Source: Acanthamoeba sp. SK_2022b
Lineage: Eukaryota; Discosea; Longamoebia; Acanthamoebidae
Assembly (NCBI GenBank): GCA_027943245.1
Contig: JANDJZ010000333.1
Coordinates: forward strand, 1-54,649
Length of the DNA: 54,649 nucleotides
Direction of reading: 5' to 3'
Positions 10,591-22,475 of this stretch are shown here, piece after piece. Numbering within the stretch: the first letter of the stretch is position 1; the number at the start of each line of letters is the position of its first letter. The notes beneath the pieces were generated by a model. The model worked only from the letters and a program-made list of their open reading frames with translations, was not told where the DNA came from and did no database searches. The translations under genes were made by a program, and so were the position numbers.

Positions 10591-12307
10591 ATGGGCTTTA
10601 ACCGCAACTGCTATGTGTTGGCGACCATCCTCTTAACTGTGGCGGTGGCGGCCACTCGCACGACCGACGAGGCGGTCGCTGAGATATCCATCGACCAAGT
10701 GATAGCGGAAGTGGGGCAGCTCTATCCCCATATGCCAAGCCACGTAATTGAACGATACGCCCACATTCTGCTCCAAAGAAGCGAGGAGACCCTCCAGCCT
10801 ACCGGTACAAGACATGGCCACCTGGCGGACCGTTGATTAACATACGCTATTATTCATGTAGGCGTAACGCCAATCATGGACTTCACATGCGAGGTGTATG
10901 GACCCAGTGACCCCGTACCCACAAGCGCCAACCAGCTTCGTCCTGCCGATATCAAGGTCCTCGCTGCACTCGGCGACAGGTACTGCTTCCCTCTTGCTGC
11001 GTGACCTTGGTCCATCCATGCGGCTAAGTAGACATCACCGACCAGCCTCACGGCAGGCTTCGGTGCCAAGGCGGACTCGCTGTGGAACCTATTCAACGAC
11101 TTCCGCGGGGTCTCCTACGCCAGTACGTAGTCGCCCTAGGTGTTTGTTGCACAGAAACAAACTGATCAGATTTCGAACGTCGACGCAGTTGGTGGTGATG
11201 AAACGGTCGATACCGTCCTCACACTGGGCAATATCCTTCGCAAGTACAACCCCGATATCAAGGGCCTATCCACAGGACAGGGTAACGTCAACAGCGCTGG
11301 AGCCAACCTCAATGTCGCTGTTACCGGCGCGCGCATTCAAGGTTCAATGCCCTTCTCCCGAATCAATTTGGCCTTCCAGCCTTTTGTTTGACACAGGACT
11401 TTACAGACTTGAAGTCGCAGGTAGAAAACTTCGTCAACCGAGCCAAGGCCACTTCCGGCATCGACTTTGACAACGACTGGAAGGTACGCAGCTGAACCTA
11501 CTCGCATAGGCTCACCGGGCGCTCGTCGAAGATGACAAAGGTGCGGTGTCATGCAGATGGTGTCGATCCTGATCGGGCACAACAACCTGTGCAGCTTCTG
11601 CACCGACCAAGAGAGAAACGGGCCCGTAACCTTCGGCCAGTTGCTCGAGGAGAGCGTCGACGCTCTCTTCGAACAGGTTCCGCGTGTGTTCGTCAATATT
11701 CTGTCGGCCATCGACGTCACTGTCCTCTACTCCGCCTCCGAAGGTGCGGCGCACTTCACCTGTGCCCGTCTCGCCAGAGGGTTGACCTTCCTTTCCCACC
11801 CCACCCCAGGCCTGTGCAAGTTCCTTCATGTCGTGGAGTGCTCGTGCGGTGTGAGCGACGACGTTGGTACCAGAGACTCTGTATCCAAGGCTCATGAGGG
11901 CTACTTCGCGGAGATGAAGAGAGTGGCTAGCCTGGACAAGTACAAGGCTAGGGGAGATTTCGCCGTGGTGGTGCAGCCTTTCCTCGAGGACACCCGCATT
12001 CCCACCGGAGAGAACGGCAAGCCCGACACCTCCTACTTCGCACCCGACTGCTTCCACTTCTCAGGTTCGGTTGCTGGCTCCGGCAGCCTTTACAGTGATT
12101 AACTCGCTCGCCTGCGCAGTGAAAGCGCATCAGGCTGCCGCTGTGGGCCTCTGGAACAACATCTTCGAGGAGGACAAGCAAACCTTGTGCGTGCTCCCTC
12201 TCACTTTTATGTTCCCTGGCCGAGGTCTGATCTTCTCGACATCTTCCAGCTGGGTGCCTGGTGAGGCTATCAAGTGCCCCGCCAACGGAACTACCCTGTT
12301 CGTTTAG
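10591..12307 (+). CDS. Secreted GDSL phospholipase B
   Basis: Nine exons (10591-10804, 10862-10979, 11046-11122, 11189-11341, 11380-11483, 11557-11743, 11810-12064, 12120-12186, 12250-12307). A signal peptide opens the protein ([17 protein letters not shown]). The catalytic [11 protein letters not shown] block is created by splicing (GACAG|CCTCACG). Further PLB1 blocks are [32 protein letters not shown] (oxyanion Asn region) and FAPDCFHFS with the catalytic Asp/His. PLB1 enzymes remove both acyl chains from phospholipids; a secreted or phagosomal role in digestion is inferred. The exon 4-5 junction is uncertain: the canonical acceptor at 11379 adds a few residues, while a shorter join fits the family better. 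A start at 10483 is possible but gives no signal peptide. Cys spacing agrees with a secreted protein. Confidence 0.86.
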
Positions 12308-12318
12308 GTCACCGTGCG

Positions 12319-12471
12319 CCTCGAGCACGCTCAGCGGGGTTGCAATGCAGATGGTGTACTACATTGCAACTGCTCCGAAGTCGGGGGCTTGCTCGAGGGA
12401 GGGAGCCCAGTGAGCATGCCCCACCAGTATCGGTCTTTGGCATGCCGCAACCCCGCTGAGCGTGCTCGAGG
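12319..12471. repeat. Perfect 25-bp inverted repeat with nested hairpins
   Basis: Positions 12319-12343 (cctcgagcacgctcagcggg plus ttgc) are the exact reverse complement of 12447-12471. The 103-nt loop holds a second perfect 9-bp inverted pair (gttgcaatg at 12339-12347 and cattgcaac at 12362-12370). The element starts 12 nt after the phospholipase stop and lies in its 3' region, so it may fold in the transcript or mark a small foldback element. Confidence 0.85.
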
Positions 12472-12700
12472 TTGCAATCGGGTAACACCTTGACAAAATG
12501 CAGGCCTGTGTATAGGTTTGAGTACCAGGAGCAGTGAGTACTCTTAGGCTACATCATGAAGCTGCAGGCCTAAGGAGTTTGGCCAGGTCTGCAATCGTGT
12601 GGTATCAGCAAAGCAACGACCCTTGGGCGTGGGTGATGCGGATACCCTTAAGCTGTGACTTACAGTTAATGCCAAAGAATGAGCGTTTATGTGAGCCAGC

Positions 12701-13653
12701 CTACAGATCCTGGTCGTCGTCATCGTCGTCGTTTTCATCTTCATCTTCGTCGTCGCTACCCAAATCAAAGTCGAATTCGTCGCGGTTCTCCTTGAGGGCT
12801 TTCGACGCTGCCTCCAGAATATCGTCCACAGGTTGGCCTGATCGCACACGCACGCACACGAGGGAGCTCAGGTGAATAAGGCATAAGGCAATGGCCAACA
12901 ATGATGCATGGCAATACCTCTCTCCTTGCGGCGGAAATAGGCTCGTCGTTGTCGTTCCGAGAGGAGCGCCAGAGCTTCCTCGTACTGTCTCTCTTCCCTC
13001 TCCTCCTCCCTCGGATCCTTCAGCTCACTGCACACGCGCACGCGCAAGCCATCCGGCGTGAGAAGGAGGAACACCAACGCCATGATGGCCGGGAGGACTC
13101 ACTTGACGAGCTCTCGGGACTGCTGACACTTGGCGCATACTCTCGTTTTGCGTGCGCAGCCATCACACATGGTGTGGTAGGCCCGCTTGACCGTCTTCTC
13201 CTGGCACTTTGTGCTGTATAGTAGCAATAGTTGAGGCAAGCAACTCCGCTTCCGAAGAAGAAGAAGGTTGTTACCAGCGCTTGGGCGTGGTGAGAGGCTT
13301 GTACTTGCGGTACTTCTTCTTCCATTCGATGATGTCGTGGCACCGTGGACACAGGCCTTCGTTGGGCAGCCTGAAAACGACGCAGCCCAATAAAAATGAG
13401 ATGGCGATGCAGATGGCAACAAACGGAGGGAGGCGCACGCAAGGATATTGAGGGTCTTCTTGCTATTTTTGTTGTGCTTGAATGCCGTCTTGTTCTGATG
13501 GCAAGGAGCTCCTAAAACCGGTCGAGATTAAAATTGGGGAATTTGGAATTGAATTGTCAGATGGACGACTGGGATGATGAGATTCGAGAGAGAGAGAGAG
13601 AGAGAGAGGGCAAGCTGGCTACCCTTGGTTGGATTTCCTCGGCGCGTTGTCAT
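12701..13653 (-). CDS. C9orf85-like zinc-ribbon protein
   Basis: Six exons (13653-13623, 13511-13439, 13370-13275, 13213-13103, 13027-12918, 12837-12701) give 185 residues. The N-terminus MTTRRGNPTKGAP and QNKTAFKHNKNSKK match the C9orf85 family. The core has four Cys pairs: LCPRCHDIIEWKKKYRKYKPL, CTKCQEKTVKRAYHTMC, DGCARKTRVCAKC. These probably bind zinc. The family has no well-defined role. The tail differs from the human protein: a basic, Glu/Arg-rich helix (EEEREERQYEEALALLSERQRRAYF) is followed by a strongly acidic Asp/Glu C-terminus. The first intron contains a (CT)n tract on the sense strand. Convergent with the phospholipase gene. Confidence 0.85.
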
Positions 13654-13863
13654 TTTAATCTGGCTGTTTTGCGTGATGCCGGAGCGAATTAAGATTGCTC
13701 TACGTATTTTGTTATTCCTTTTTTCTTCATTTCCGCCAACCGGCAGGACCCCTAGTCACATGTGCGCCGCGCTCCTTGCGTACAACCGTGCAGCAATAAA
13801 ATGCACAATACCGACACATTGAGATATCGTCACTGTGCAAAATGCTCTATTTGCGAGATCCGA

Positions 13864-15971
13864 TCACATCCACTCCTTCACCCACCAATTTGTTTTGCTG
13901 CCCAAGTGACGGCTGTCCAGCAGGTGATCACGGCCACACAGGCCCGCGCGCAAGTGGAACGCCCATTTTCTGCGGACACACAATGGGTGAGTGTGCGTGG
14001 ACCAGCCCACAACTCGCTTGCACCCCGCGGGAAGGAGCTGCTCCAGTACCTGGCGATGTTGTCCAGCGACAAATGTTCGGTGAACTGAAGGCCCAGTTGG
14101 GAGAGAGCTACTCGCGCCTGAACAGAGGGTGGCTTGGTGAATACAAACGAACAAATGCGGACCGTGATCGGAGCTGGCACAGGGAGGGGCGCCGTACGTC
14201 AACGTTGGTGGTGAGGATTTCGAGCCACCGCAACAACTCTGGCAGATCCGACGCGAACCCGGGGTAGTGCGCCCATCGCAGTTCCTCGAGGTAACTGTGG
14301 ACCCGCAAAATGTGAGGAAAACAACAACATTCGCTCTCCACTATGGAGCCTGAGCTGGTGGATGCAGTGAGCGAGCACCTGACGTAGGGGAAGAGGATCG
14401 TGGGGATGCCCATCGACAACGAAAAGATATTCCTCGCATTCGGTTTGTAGATCAGCTTGTGGAACGTGTTGACCTCTGCGCCACCCCAGGGTTGGTCAGA
14501 GTGATTGAATCACCGCGCGCTTTTCCCCGGGGGAGGGGGGGGGGGTGACAGAGCAAGAGGGCGAGAAGGGGAAGCGGTACTCGAAGGGAAGATGACCATG
14601 ATGTCCACGGTATTGACTACTTTTTTGAAGTGCTCGTCTCGCTCAATCTTGAGGTACTCAAGGGTGGCTTCGCTGCCGTCATAGACGATCTCCTGGAACT
14701 TGATGCCTCTCGCCTCGGCCCACTTCGTGATCGCCTCCTATTTTTGTTGTGTGCGTGCGCGTTGCGTGAGCGAAACCACCCCTTGGGTTGGGGAGGAAAA
14801 CGATCGAGCGTTGGCAGGCTCGGGCAGCATGGCCACGCACTATCGTCTGGGGCGCCATGAGGTTCCTCGAGGCTCCCTGCCAGCCGATGACCCGGACCGG
14901 GGCGGCCGGATCGCGCTTGCGCAGTTGAAGGAGGTTGGAGTCGTGCTGGGGAATGACCCACTCGGTGCCGGTGAGTGATGTGCGGTAGTGCTGCGCGGCG
15001 AGCGTGTTGGGCAGGATGTGGAAGTCGAACGGGCTCAGGTCCATCTTGGCCAGGCCGTAGTCGTCGTGCTTGAGCAGGTTCGGATGGCTGTCAACCCAGA
15101 GAAGGGCCGTGGCCGCTCCGAGCTCACGACACCTGCGGCGCGATGAACGGGCAAGTCATGAGCCGCGAGGAAGAGAAGAAGCGGAGAGAGAGAGAGAGAG
15201 AGAGAACTTACTTGATGAGCAAGTGATCGTCGGCCTCCTTGAGGAAGAGGCACAGGTCCAAGGTGCGCTTCTCCTTGGGCTGGCCGTTCTTGACGAACAG
15301 ATCCAAGACCTCCTTGTTGCTCATCTTCGTGAGCTCAGGCACCTGGAGAGGCAGGCACACGATGTCGGGGAATCTCTTTGCTGCAACACACGAGCCCGAG
15401 CAGAGTGGTGAGTCGTGTGCAGGCCTTCAGGGCAGCAAAACATAACAACGCAATTTAATCTTGAGATTGGAATTGAAGAGGCGCGCGTACTGGAGGTGTT
15501 GGTGAAGTTGCCGTTGATGGCTTCCGCGATCTCGTAACCGCTCCACAAGGCCGAGCCCCACATGTGCTTCACAACCCAAATGACGCTGATGCCCTGAGCG
15601 CAGGGTTCGCTGGCATGGAGTAAATCGGTCCAAACTGGCACCGTGTGCGCGGGGGCTATAGAAGATGAAGATGAAGATGGAGTCGATGAAGATGGAGCAA
15701 GAGGAGAAGAGTCGGCAAGCTGTGAATTAGAGGGAGGTGTTGTTTTGACGACAGATTGAGACAAAAACGAAGACGACGGAGGAGGAGAGACGACGGATGA
15801 AAACGAAGATAAAGAAGCGGCCGAGGAGGAGGCTGCAGAAGGAAGAGGGCATCGAGGAGAAGTTGGTGGATTTTGTGGGCAAGGCGGCGCAGAACTTAAG
15901 TTCCACATCAACATGAAAGCACCCCAGCCCACAACAAGGAGGACGACTAGCCGTGTGGTCAGCTGCGCCAT
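13864..15971 (-). CDS. Type II membrane glycosyltransferase-like protein
   Basis: Eight exons (15971-15491, 15380-15212, 15132-14841, 14737-14581, 14475-14379, 14294-14198, 14117-14050, 13969-13864) give 488 residues. A short cytosolic end and one signal anchor (LVVLLVVGWGAFMLMW) precede a Ser/Pro-rich stem, the usual Golgi type II layout. The lumenal part has blocks such as FPDIVCLPLQ, ATALLWVDSHPNLLKHDDYG, RVIGWQG and KVNTFHKLIYKPNARNIFSLSMGIPTILFPYV. The last resembles the nucleotide-sugar site of GT-B enzymes, where a small residue-rich loop follows a basic helix. No family or sugar is identified, so this is a fold-level guess. Two donor choices for exon 6 differ by two residues. Confidence 0.6.
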
Positions 15972-16321
15972 CGTCTTCGTGCGTCGCGTATGCGTGGTGA
16001 AGAAGAGAGGGAGCCAACGCACTCGCCCCTAGCGAGGGCAGAAGCGTGTAGCAGTCGAGCGCAGCTGTGGAACCGTAGCCAAGAGCGGGGCAAAAGCCAT
16101 AAAGCGCCAAGCGGAGCTAAAGCGCACGTCCGTGGCAATCCCGGCGTCGGCGCGTGATCGGCATGCCAGAGGTCAAGGAAGGAAAAGCAAGTCCACACTT
16201 TACAATAACGGTCCTCGCACATCGGACAACGGTGACCGCTTGACGTGGCGCTAAAAAAATCGCCAAACGAAAAAACAAAATAAATAAGAGAAAATTGTAA
16301 TAGCAATAAGAGTTACTCAAG
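15972..16321. promoter_or_regulatory. Divergent promoter region, glycosyltransferase-like / SRP14
   Basis: The two start codons are 350 nt apart and head-to-head. The SRP14-proximal 60 nt is AT-rich. No sharply defined element is visible. Confidence 0.35.
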
Positions 16322-17014
16322 ATGGTGCTGCTCACGAACCAACATTTTATGGATGAGCTCACGAAGCTGTTCCAAGCCAACAAGACCAAGGGCAGCGTTT
16401 GGATCACCATGAAGCGACGTACGTGAATTCAGCGCACAACTCCCATCTCAATTTTAAACATTCATAAATCAGGGCTAGAACCGCGCTGATTATGAGTTCA
16501 CCTCCCCTTTCTTATTATTAATCCTTGCAGATGAGGAGAAGCCTCCAAAGGAGAAGACGGCTAAGGGCGGAGCAGGTGCCAAGCCCAAGCCCGCCGAACA
16601 TGCCTTTGATCCGTGCGCCGCACCTCCCCCCTTCTCGTATTTGGCAGCACGGGAGTCGACTCACGCGGGTACCACGCTCACACACAGGGAGCCCAAGTGC
16701 CTGGTGCGAGCGACAAACGGCAGCGATGTCAAGATCAGCACCATCATCAGGTAACGCGCACTCACCCGCCCGCTCGCCGCAGGACGTCTCTGGCCCAGAT
16801 GGTCGTCACGCCACGTGTGCTCGTCGCTGCATCTGGCGCTGACCTGGTGTGACACACACGTCGGTGGCCTCCCCGCCTGGTCAGGTCAAAGGACGTCGTG
16901 CGCTTCCAGCTGGCCTTTGCTACGCTGACCAAGACCAACATGGACGGCCTCAAGAAGAGGGAGCGAAAGGGCCGGAGGGGCAACCGCAAGAAGGTCCCCA
17001 CCAAGCACGTCTGA
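16322..17014 (+). CDS. SRP14: Signal recognition particle subunit SRP14
   Basis: Four exons (16322-16418, 16531-16612, 16688-16750, 16885-17014) give 123 residues. It opens MVLLTNQHFMDELTKLFQANK and continues with GSVWITMKR, PKCLVRATNGSDVKISTIIRSKDVVRFQ and LTKTNMDGLKKRERKGRRG, close to SRP14 throughout. SRP14 pairs with SRP9 on the Alu domain of SRP RNA and slows elongation during ER targeting. The insertion between the first and second strands is basic and Lys/Pro-rich (HEEKPPKEKTAKGG), as in other protists. The human Ala-rich tail is missing; the end is basic (NRKKVPTKHV). Length is normal. Confidence 0.94.
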
Positions 17015-17224
17015 GCAGACGCGTGCGTGCGTGCGTGGCGCGACGGAGGACTCCAACATGAAACCCTTTCTCTCTCGCGCGCGAATGGCTATGTGTGGGC
17101 GTTTGATTGTTTGTGGGCAACGTGTCATGAGCGATACAAGCGGAACATGCGTGCGATGGAGAAATGGGTGGGTGGGTGGGTGGGGGCAATGGCGTGGCGA
17201 TTGGACGAGTGGCAGAGACGGCGC

Positions 17225-18846
17225 TTAGAGGGGCTTCTCCAGCGGCATGCCGTTGAGGCCGTGCGCGGCGGGGCCACCTGCAAGTCGCAAACACACACAC
17301 ACACACACACACACATCAACCACATTCGAGCAAAGTGAGCTGGGACGTCGTTCGAGCACCGGTGGTGTTATGGAGAGAGAAAGAGAAAACGTACGACGCT
17401 CCTTACGGGTGGTCTTGGCGTACGAGATGGTAAGACCCTTGGTGTCGTTCTTGTCCATCTTGTAGCCCTGCGGACGAATCAGATTGTCAGAGCAAGAACA
17501 CATCAACACATACAAAAAGGCGAGAGGGCGACCAGGCACCTTGAGGTGGTGCAGGGCGACGGCGGCGTTGTACTTGGTCTCGAACTCGACCCAGCACAGG
17601 TTGAACACCCTGGAGGGATGCTGCTTGGACTCCTTGGGCTTGATGCGGATGCCGAGGTAGCCGGGCATCTGGCGGAAGATGTGGGCCACCTCGCGCTCGG
17701 TGGCATCGAGAGGCAGGCCCTCCACGTACAGGGTCGGCGCGGCATCGGGCGACAGCTGCGGCGAGTACCCTTGCGGCTGCACCTGAGAAGTCGAACCAGT
17801 CCCAAACAGTCAGCGCCAACAACGCATTGACACCGCCTTAGCACGGGACGTGGAGTGGCGAAGAAGTACATAGGAGGCAAACTGGGCGTTGGGCGCCACG
17901 GTGGAGTAGAACTGCATGCCGGACATGTCTGCGGCGATCGCACTTAGCCAGCGCTCGAATGTGGTGGAAACAGTGTGTGTGCGATAAGGAGAGGCAAGTA
18001 CCGAGGCTGGTGGCGGGCATCATGGGAGACACGCCCATAGGGACCAACGGCAGACCCGAAGTGAGACCCACGCGGTTGTTCACGTCAGCAGCGCGCATGC
18101 TGCCGTAGCCGTCGTGGCGGTAGCCAGCGCTGTTGTAGCCTGTACGCACGAACGAGACAGCACGGCCGTTCACGGGTACAGCGTCAATCGCGAGTAGCGA
18201 AAGCGAAGATATCGAGCATGAGGCGGGCACCTTTACGTGATGAGCTGGCCTGGTCGTAGTGCTGACTGCCGTACTGCCTGCTGTCGTCGCGCTCGCGGTG
18301 CTTGTTGCGCGTGTGCTCGTGGGCAAAGTGGATCGCTGGGCACAACACACAACGCGGCGGAGGTCAGACGAGTGTTGGAGAATAAGACAGGAGAAGGACT
18401 GCGGTACTGATGCCGTGATCATCATTGTGGGAGAACTTGAAGTTGTTGAACTGCTCGCGTGCCTCAGCGGCCGACTTGTGGTCACTAAACTCAACGAACC
18501 CCACGGTGCTGACAAAACCAACGGCACTTAACTGTAAGAAAGGGCGGCTTTCCCCGGGGGAGGGACCGGGAGGGAGTGAACGGTACTTCTCGTTACGATC
18601 TCTGCGCAGGCGCGCCGAGATGTAGCCGGGCTCGCCAGAGAAGGTGGAACGGAACTCGGCCTCGGTGACCTCGAGAGGGATTTCGGCGACGAACAGGGCA
18701 GTACTGCCGCCTGATGAACCGGAGGCGGCTGAGGAGGGCGTTGCGGATGCCGAAGAGGGGGCAACAGGCGAAACGGAGGCGGCGGAGGCGGCGGCGGCTG
18801 GGATGCCTGGGAGGGTACCCACCAGAGATACGGAAGTTGAATCCAT
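17225..18846 (-). CDS. Two-RRM RNA-binding protein
   Basis: Eight exons (18846-18587, 18508-18408, 18335-18231, 18139-18002, 17928-17870, 17782-17540, 17467-17395, 17277-17225) give 343 residues. An Ala/Ser/Pro-rich head leads to a first RRM (TALFVAEIPLEVTEAEFRSTF, NTVGFVEFSDHKSAAEAREQF). A Gly/Tyr/Met-rich linker follows, then a second RRM (PTLYVEGLPLDATEREVAHIFR, VFNLCWVEFETKYNAAVALHHLKGYK, LTISYAKT). The second RRM resembles RBPMS/plant RBP types that bind single-stranded RNA, usually in mRNA processing or localisation. RNP2-like (LYVEGL) and RNP1-like (LCWVEF) strings are visible in RRM2. RRM1 is weaker. The last intron holds a GT repeat on the sense strand (17289-17315 as CA on +). Confidence 0.86.
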
Positions 18847-19191
18847 TATCTATGGATTGTAATGAGGAAAGGGGATAGAGGCGCGACTACTCGAGGACTA
18901 AAGGTGAATCGTGACGTGATCAAGATTTCGTGTAGCGCCACAAATCTTCGAAATCGAAAAACGGGAAATGGATGAGAAAGAAAGGAGAGGCTGGCGGGCG
19001 GACGGCTGGCTGAGGGCGGGCTGTGGCTGATGGGTGGAAGATGGAAGGAGGATCAGATCTAGTACAGGCGTAAAGAAGTGGTATGTGGTGCCCGCGCTTG
19101 TCCCCTTGTTGGTCCCAAAAAACCGAGAAATATCCCAGAAAAAGAACGCGCTCGTACAGCGCAAGGCCCAGTGTATGTCTTTGTGTCCTAT
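18847..19191. other. Spacer between RRM gene start and Rab gene end
   Basis: No gene is seen. It contains the promoter and leader of the RRM gene and the 3' end of the Rab gene. A small last Rab exon could lie here but none was found. Confidence 0.35.
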
Positions 19192-20646
19192 CTACCACCG
19201 CGAGGAGGAGTAGGTGCCCTCGTTGCTGTGTCGACTGCGCGCACTGGACGTGGCAGGAACCAGGGGAGCGTGAAGTCGCTGGATGGCGATGTCGGCCAGC
19301 ATAGTGAAGGCCTCGTCTAGGTTGGTCCCCTCTTTCGCACTGGGGGGTGGGTTTGCTTTGTGAGAGGGGGGCATCAGGAACTCGAGCGCGCGGTGACTAC
19401 ACTTTACCTGACAAGGAGATGCGGAATGTTGCCATGCCTCATGCACCACTCCTTGGCCTCATCTTCGGTCACCTCGGGCTTTCCTGTTGTGCTCGGGTCA
19501 GTCTGACGCCGGTTTTCCCGCAGCTAAGGGCGAGGAGGAGAAAGAGCCGTACGGCGCGGTTGGTTGCCCGGGCTCTGTGGTCGACAAACATCGACCTTGT
19601 TGCCCAGCACGAGGAAGGGAAACCTCTCTGGGTCATCCGGTCCTGCGTGTATTAAAAACTAGACATCACATCACCGACCGCAATCAGCGTAAGTGCACCA
19701 CAAGAGGTAACAACACGCGAGCAACGGTGGATACCTCCTGCATCCATTGGTGCAGATTCTTAAACGACTGCGCATGTACAAGAAGGACAAGTGCACGTGA
19801 GTGAGGAGAAACGGAAGCGAAGGAGGCGCCGCGTGGCGGAATCCTGAAGGAAACCATACCTCCCGATTGTTCACATCGTACACCTGCCAACGCGAGACAA
19901 AACGCACACGACGCCAAAGTGAGCATAGCGCTACGGCCACATCTACGGCACGACATGGAGTCGCATGAGCGTGGTGCACAAGCATGACGTACGAGCACAC
20001 AGCAGTCTGATCCTCTGTAGAATGCCACTCCTAGACTCTGAAATCGCTCTTGCCCCGCCGTATCCTGAACATTCGGGGTGAGATGTCGCGGTGGCGCACA
20101 TTGGCCAAGAGAACGTAGTGTTGGTTGTGGTCGTTGTACCCATATCTGTAGAGTGACGAATCGATCATCCACGGAGAGGTCCTTCGTGGCAAAATCGGAC
20201 CCGATGGTCGACTTGTACCGCTCTTTGAACTCGCCTTTACAGTACCTGCACAGCGGAGGTGAGTTGATGGGCCCGCGACAGTCGTTCAGCATGCTGCAAT
20301 GAATGTGAGGGCCATCACGCAACTGTCCAATAAGCGAGGTCTTGCCCACCCTGCAGAGAACATGTTAAAAATTAAAAAGTACTTTTAGTATTCTTAAACG
20401 TTGATTTATTTCAGCCAGAAGGTTAGCGAATATGAAAAATTTCAATGACTTGGCATAAATAATAATTATGAAAAATAAATAATTATCCAAAGTTGGCCGG
20501 CATGCGTACCCCGAGGAACCAAGCAGGAGGACCTTAAGAAGTACGCACTTGCCATCACTCCCAAGCGACCGCACGAGGGCGTCCGTGTCGGCCGTAGCCA
20601 GGCGCACACCCTCCTCCTCTTCTTCTCGGGATTCACACAAGCCCAT
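19192..20646 (-). CDS. Rab7-like GTPase with N-terminal acylation motif
   Basis: Nine exons (20646-20510, 20350-20321, 20245-20140, 20064-19993, 19883-19860, 19767-19735, 19658-19590, 19502-19408, 19339-19192) give 237 residues. Motifs: LLLGSSGVGKTSL, effector YKSTIGSDF, Rab7-type [57 protein letters not shown] and LVSAKEG. The FLI-A-P-DPE-FPF block is specific to Rab7, so a late-endosome or phagosome role is expected. The N-terminus is MGLCES, which fits N-myristoylation (MGxxxS) plus a palmitoylatable Cys. The end (SSSRW) has no prenylation Cys. The second intron needs a GC donor (TT|GCGTGA); reading through it instead adds 25 residues in frame. The stop overlaps a possible donor (TG|GTAGAT), so an extra tiny exon cannot be excluded. 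Confidence 0.85.
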
Positions 20647-21044
20647 CCTCGCCACGACAAAAGAATGAATTATCGCGCGGGATTTTCTGCCACGAATTCA
20701 ACACTATTTTCCCTTGGGGGAAGGGAAATAAGAGGATATATTTTTTCTTTGATGAGGCCCCCAATGGGCAATGACAGGTCAGAGAGCCTCACCCTCCTAT
20801 CACCACTTACCTCCCAGATGAATGCAACTCCCTTCTGGGTCTAGCCTTGGCCTTATGACTGAACGTAATGCAGTAACACACCAGTATTAGTGGCTCAGAA
20901 GTACTTCACAGTGCACATCGAAGGCCCTTCATATTTCACACTTGGCCACCTCTCGACCAAAGAGCCTTCAACGACGGGAAGCCACCCGAGAAGAGAATGG
21001 AACAAAAAAGTAAAATAAATAAGTCTGGCCGCGTGGTCCCTCGC
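20647..21044. other. Intergenic, no gene seen
   Basis: The Rab promoter side of this spacer is AT-rich with a poly-T tract near 20730. No coding pattern, RNA gene or repeat was recognised. Confidence 0.4.
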
Positions 21045-22475
21045 TCATGCTGTGGCAGGCTCCGCAACGGGCAGGAAGCGGAGGTGCAGCATGTTCTCGA
21101 TGCAGTCCAGTCTATACAGGCGGGGCGTAGTGTAACCTGGTTGTGGCGACGTGAGAAAACGTAGGTGAGCAGACCCTCCTCGCTACCTCCACCACTTTAC
21201 TCGATCAAACATTGGAAGGGAAGGGAAACAGTACCAGCGCCGTATTCGGCCCGGCAAAGCGCGTGCGCATCCCTCGGGACTGTGACGTTCCTGAGCAGAC
21301 GACCAGCAAGTTAGACCAAGTCTGTCGCCTGCGCTTCAACAGCCCTTGGTGTGTCGAAGAACACAAGAGCAGGGGAGAACGCACTTGCCAAGCCACGAGC
21401 CGGTCCGCAGAGGAAAGATCTCGTCCCATTTCCGCCTCTTGATTCTGTGCCGAGGCACAAAAAGTGGAGCCATCAATGAAAGGCATGTGTGCGCGCAAAG
21501 AGGGCCAGCATCACGTTGGTCGGTCGGGGAGGTACCTGAGCGTATAGTCATCGTTCAGGATCCAGCTCTCGTTGGTGTCCGCCTGTTTTTTAACGGACCA
21601 TAGAAAGATGTCTGCGTGTGGACCTGTAGTTGTTCCATGAGTCATTAGTGCTAATGAGAACAACCTCGACTCAATGCTTTGATTTCGACCTACCGTAGGG
21701 GCCGCCGCTGCCTTTTGCCCACAGCTGGACGAGCCCCCTGTTGCACGCGGTTGGATTGAAGGAGGGGTGAGTAGGCGCAAGGGCCCAGACCACTGAGAGG
21801 AGGTGAGACTGCTCAAGAAGCGCACCTGGCCGGGAAGTAAGCCACCTCGAGCTTGGGGTGCTTCTTGAAGATCGCTAGCACCTCCTCGAGCTTCTCTTCA
21901 CCTGGCCAAGCGAGGTGAGCTCCCCGTACACTGCAACATGCAGGAAACAGAAGAGGGAGGAGTGTACCTGGATCAAGCATGGAGAAGTCGATGTCGTGGT
22001 CCCAAGGGTTAACCTCCTCGTCTCTGTTTTGTGACAACGAGTGAAGCGCAGCTCGATAAGCTGGTGCTGCAGAAGAGCAGCAAAAGGAAGAAAGATACGC
22101 GTACCTGACCACGTTCAAAAGCGTGGCAAAGTCAGGCCAGTAAGCAGCGTTGATGTCGTTGAGGGTGGTGATGATTTCACGTGCAATCATGAGATTAGTG
22201 CGGTAGTAGGAGTTGCTGACGGGGCACCACGAGTAGTAGTAGAGCTCAAGAAACGCGCCAATCCCGAAGGTCGCGATCAGTGCCAGCTTGAGTCCCTTGC
22301 TGGCAATTTGGCTGTGGAAGATGCGATGCGATATCACAGGGCGGAGAGATCGGAAGATCGGTCGCGTTCGAATTGCATTCAAGATGTAGCTTCGCCCCAA
22401 GTAGAGGCAGAGGCCAAAGAGGGAGGCCATGAAGAATACATTGAGATCTTGGATGGGGCTCGTGTGCGCGCCCAT
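21045..22475 (-). CDS. LicD/fukutin-family membrane protein
   Basis: Eight exons (22475-22105, 22023-21968, 21901-21826, 21737-21694, 21623-21536, 21444-21385, 21290-21235, 21136-21045) give 280 residues. The N-terminal half has two hydrophobic segments (VFFMASLFGLCLYLG and LALIATFGIGAFLELYYY). The LicD core then shows VNPWDHDIDFSML, where the DxD binds metal and nucleotide, HADIFLW and a C-terminal RVPRDAHALCRAEYG-like block (written NVTVPRDAHALCRAEYGAG). LicD/fukutin proteins transfer phosphocholine or ribitol-phosphate to glycans, in Golgi when eukaryotic. Catalytic Asp residues are intact, so activity is plausible; substrate unknown. Every exon junction is phase-consistent with GT/AG ends. 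Confidence 0.85.
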
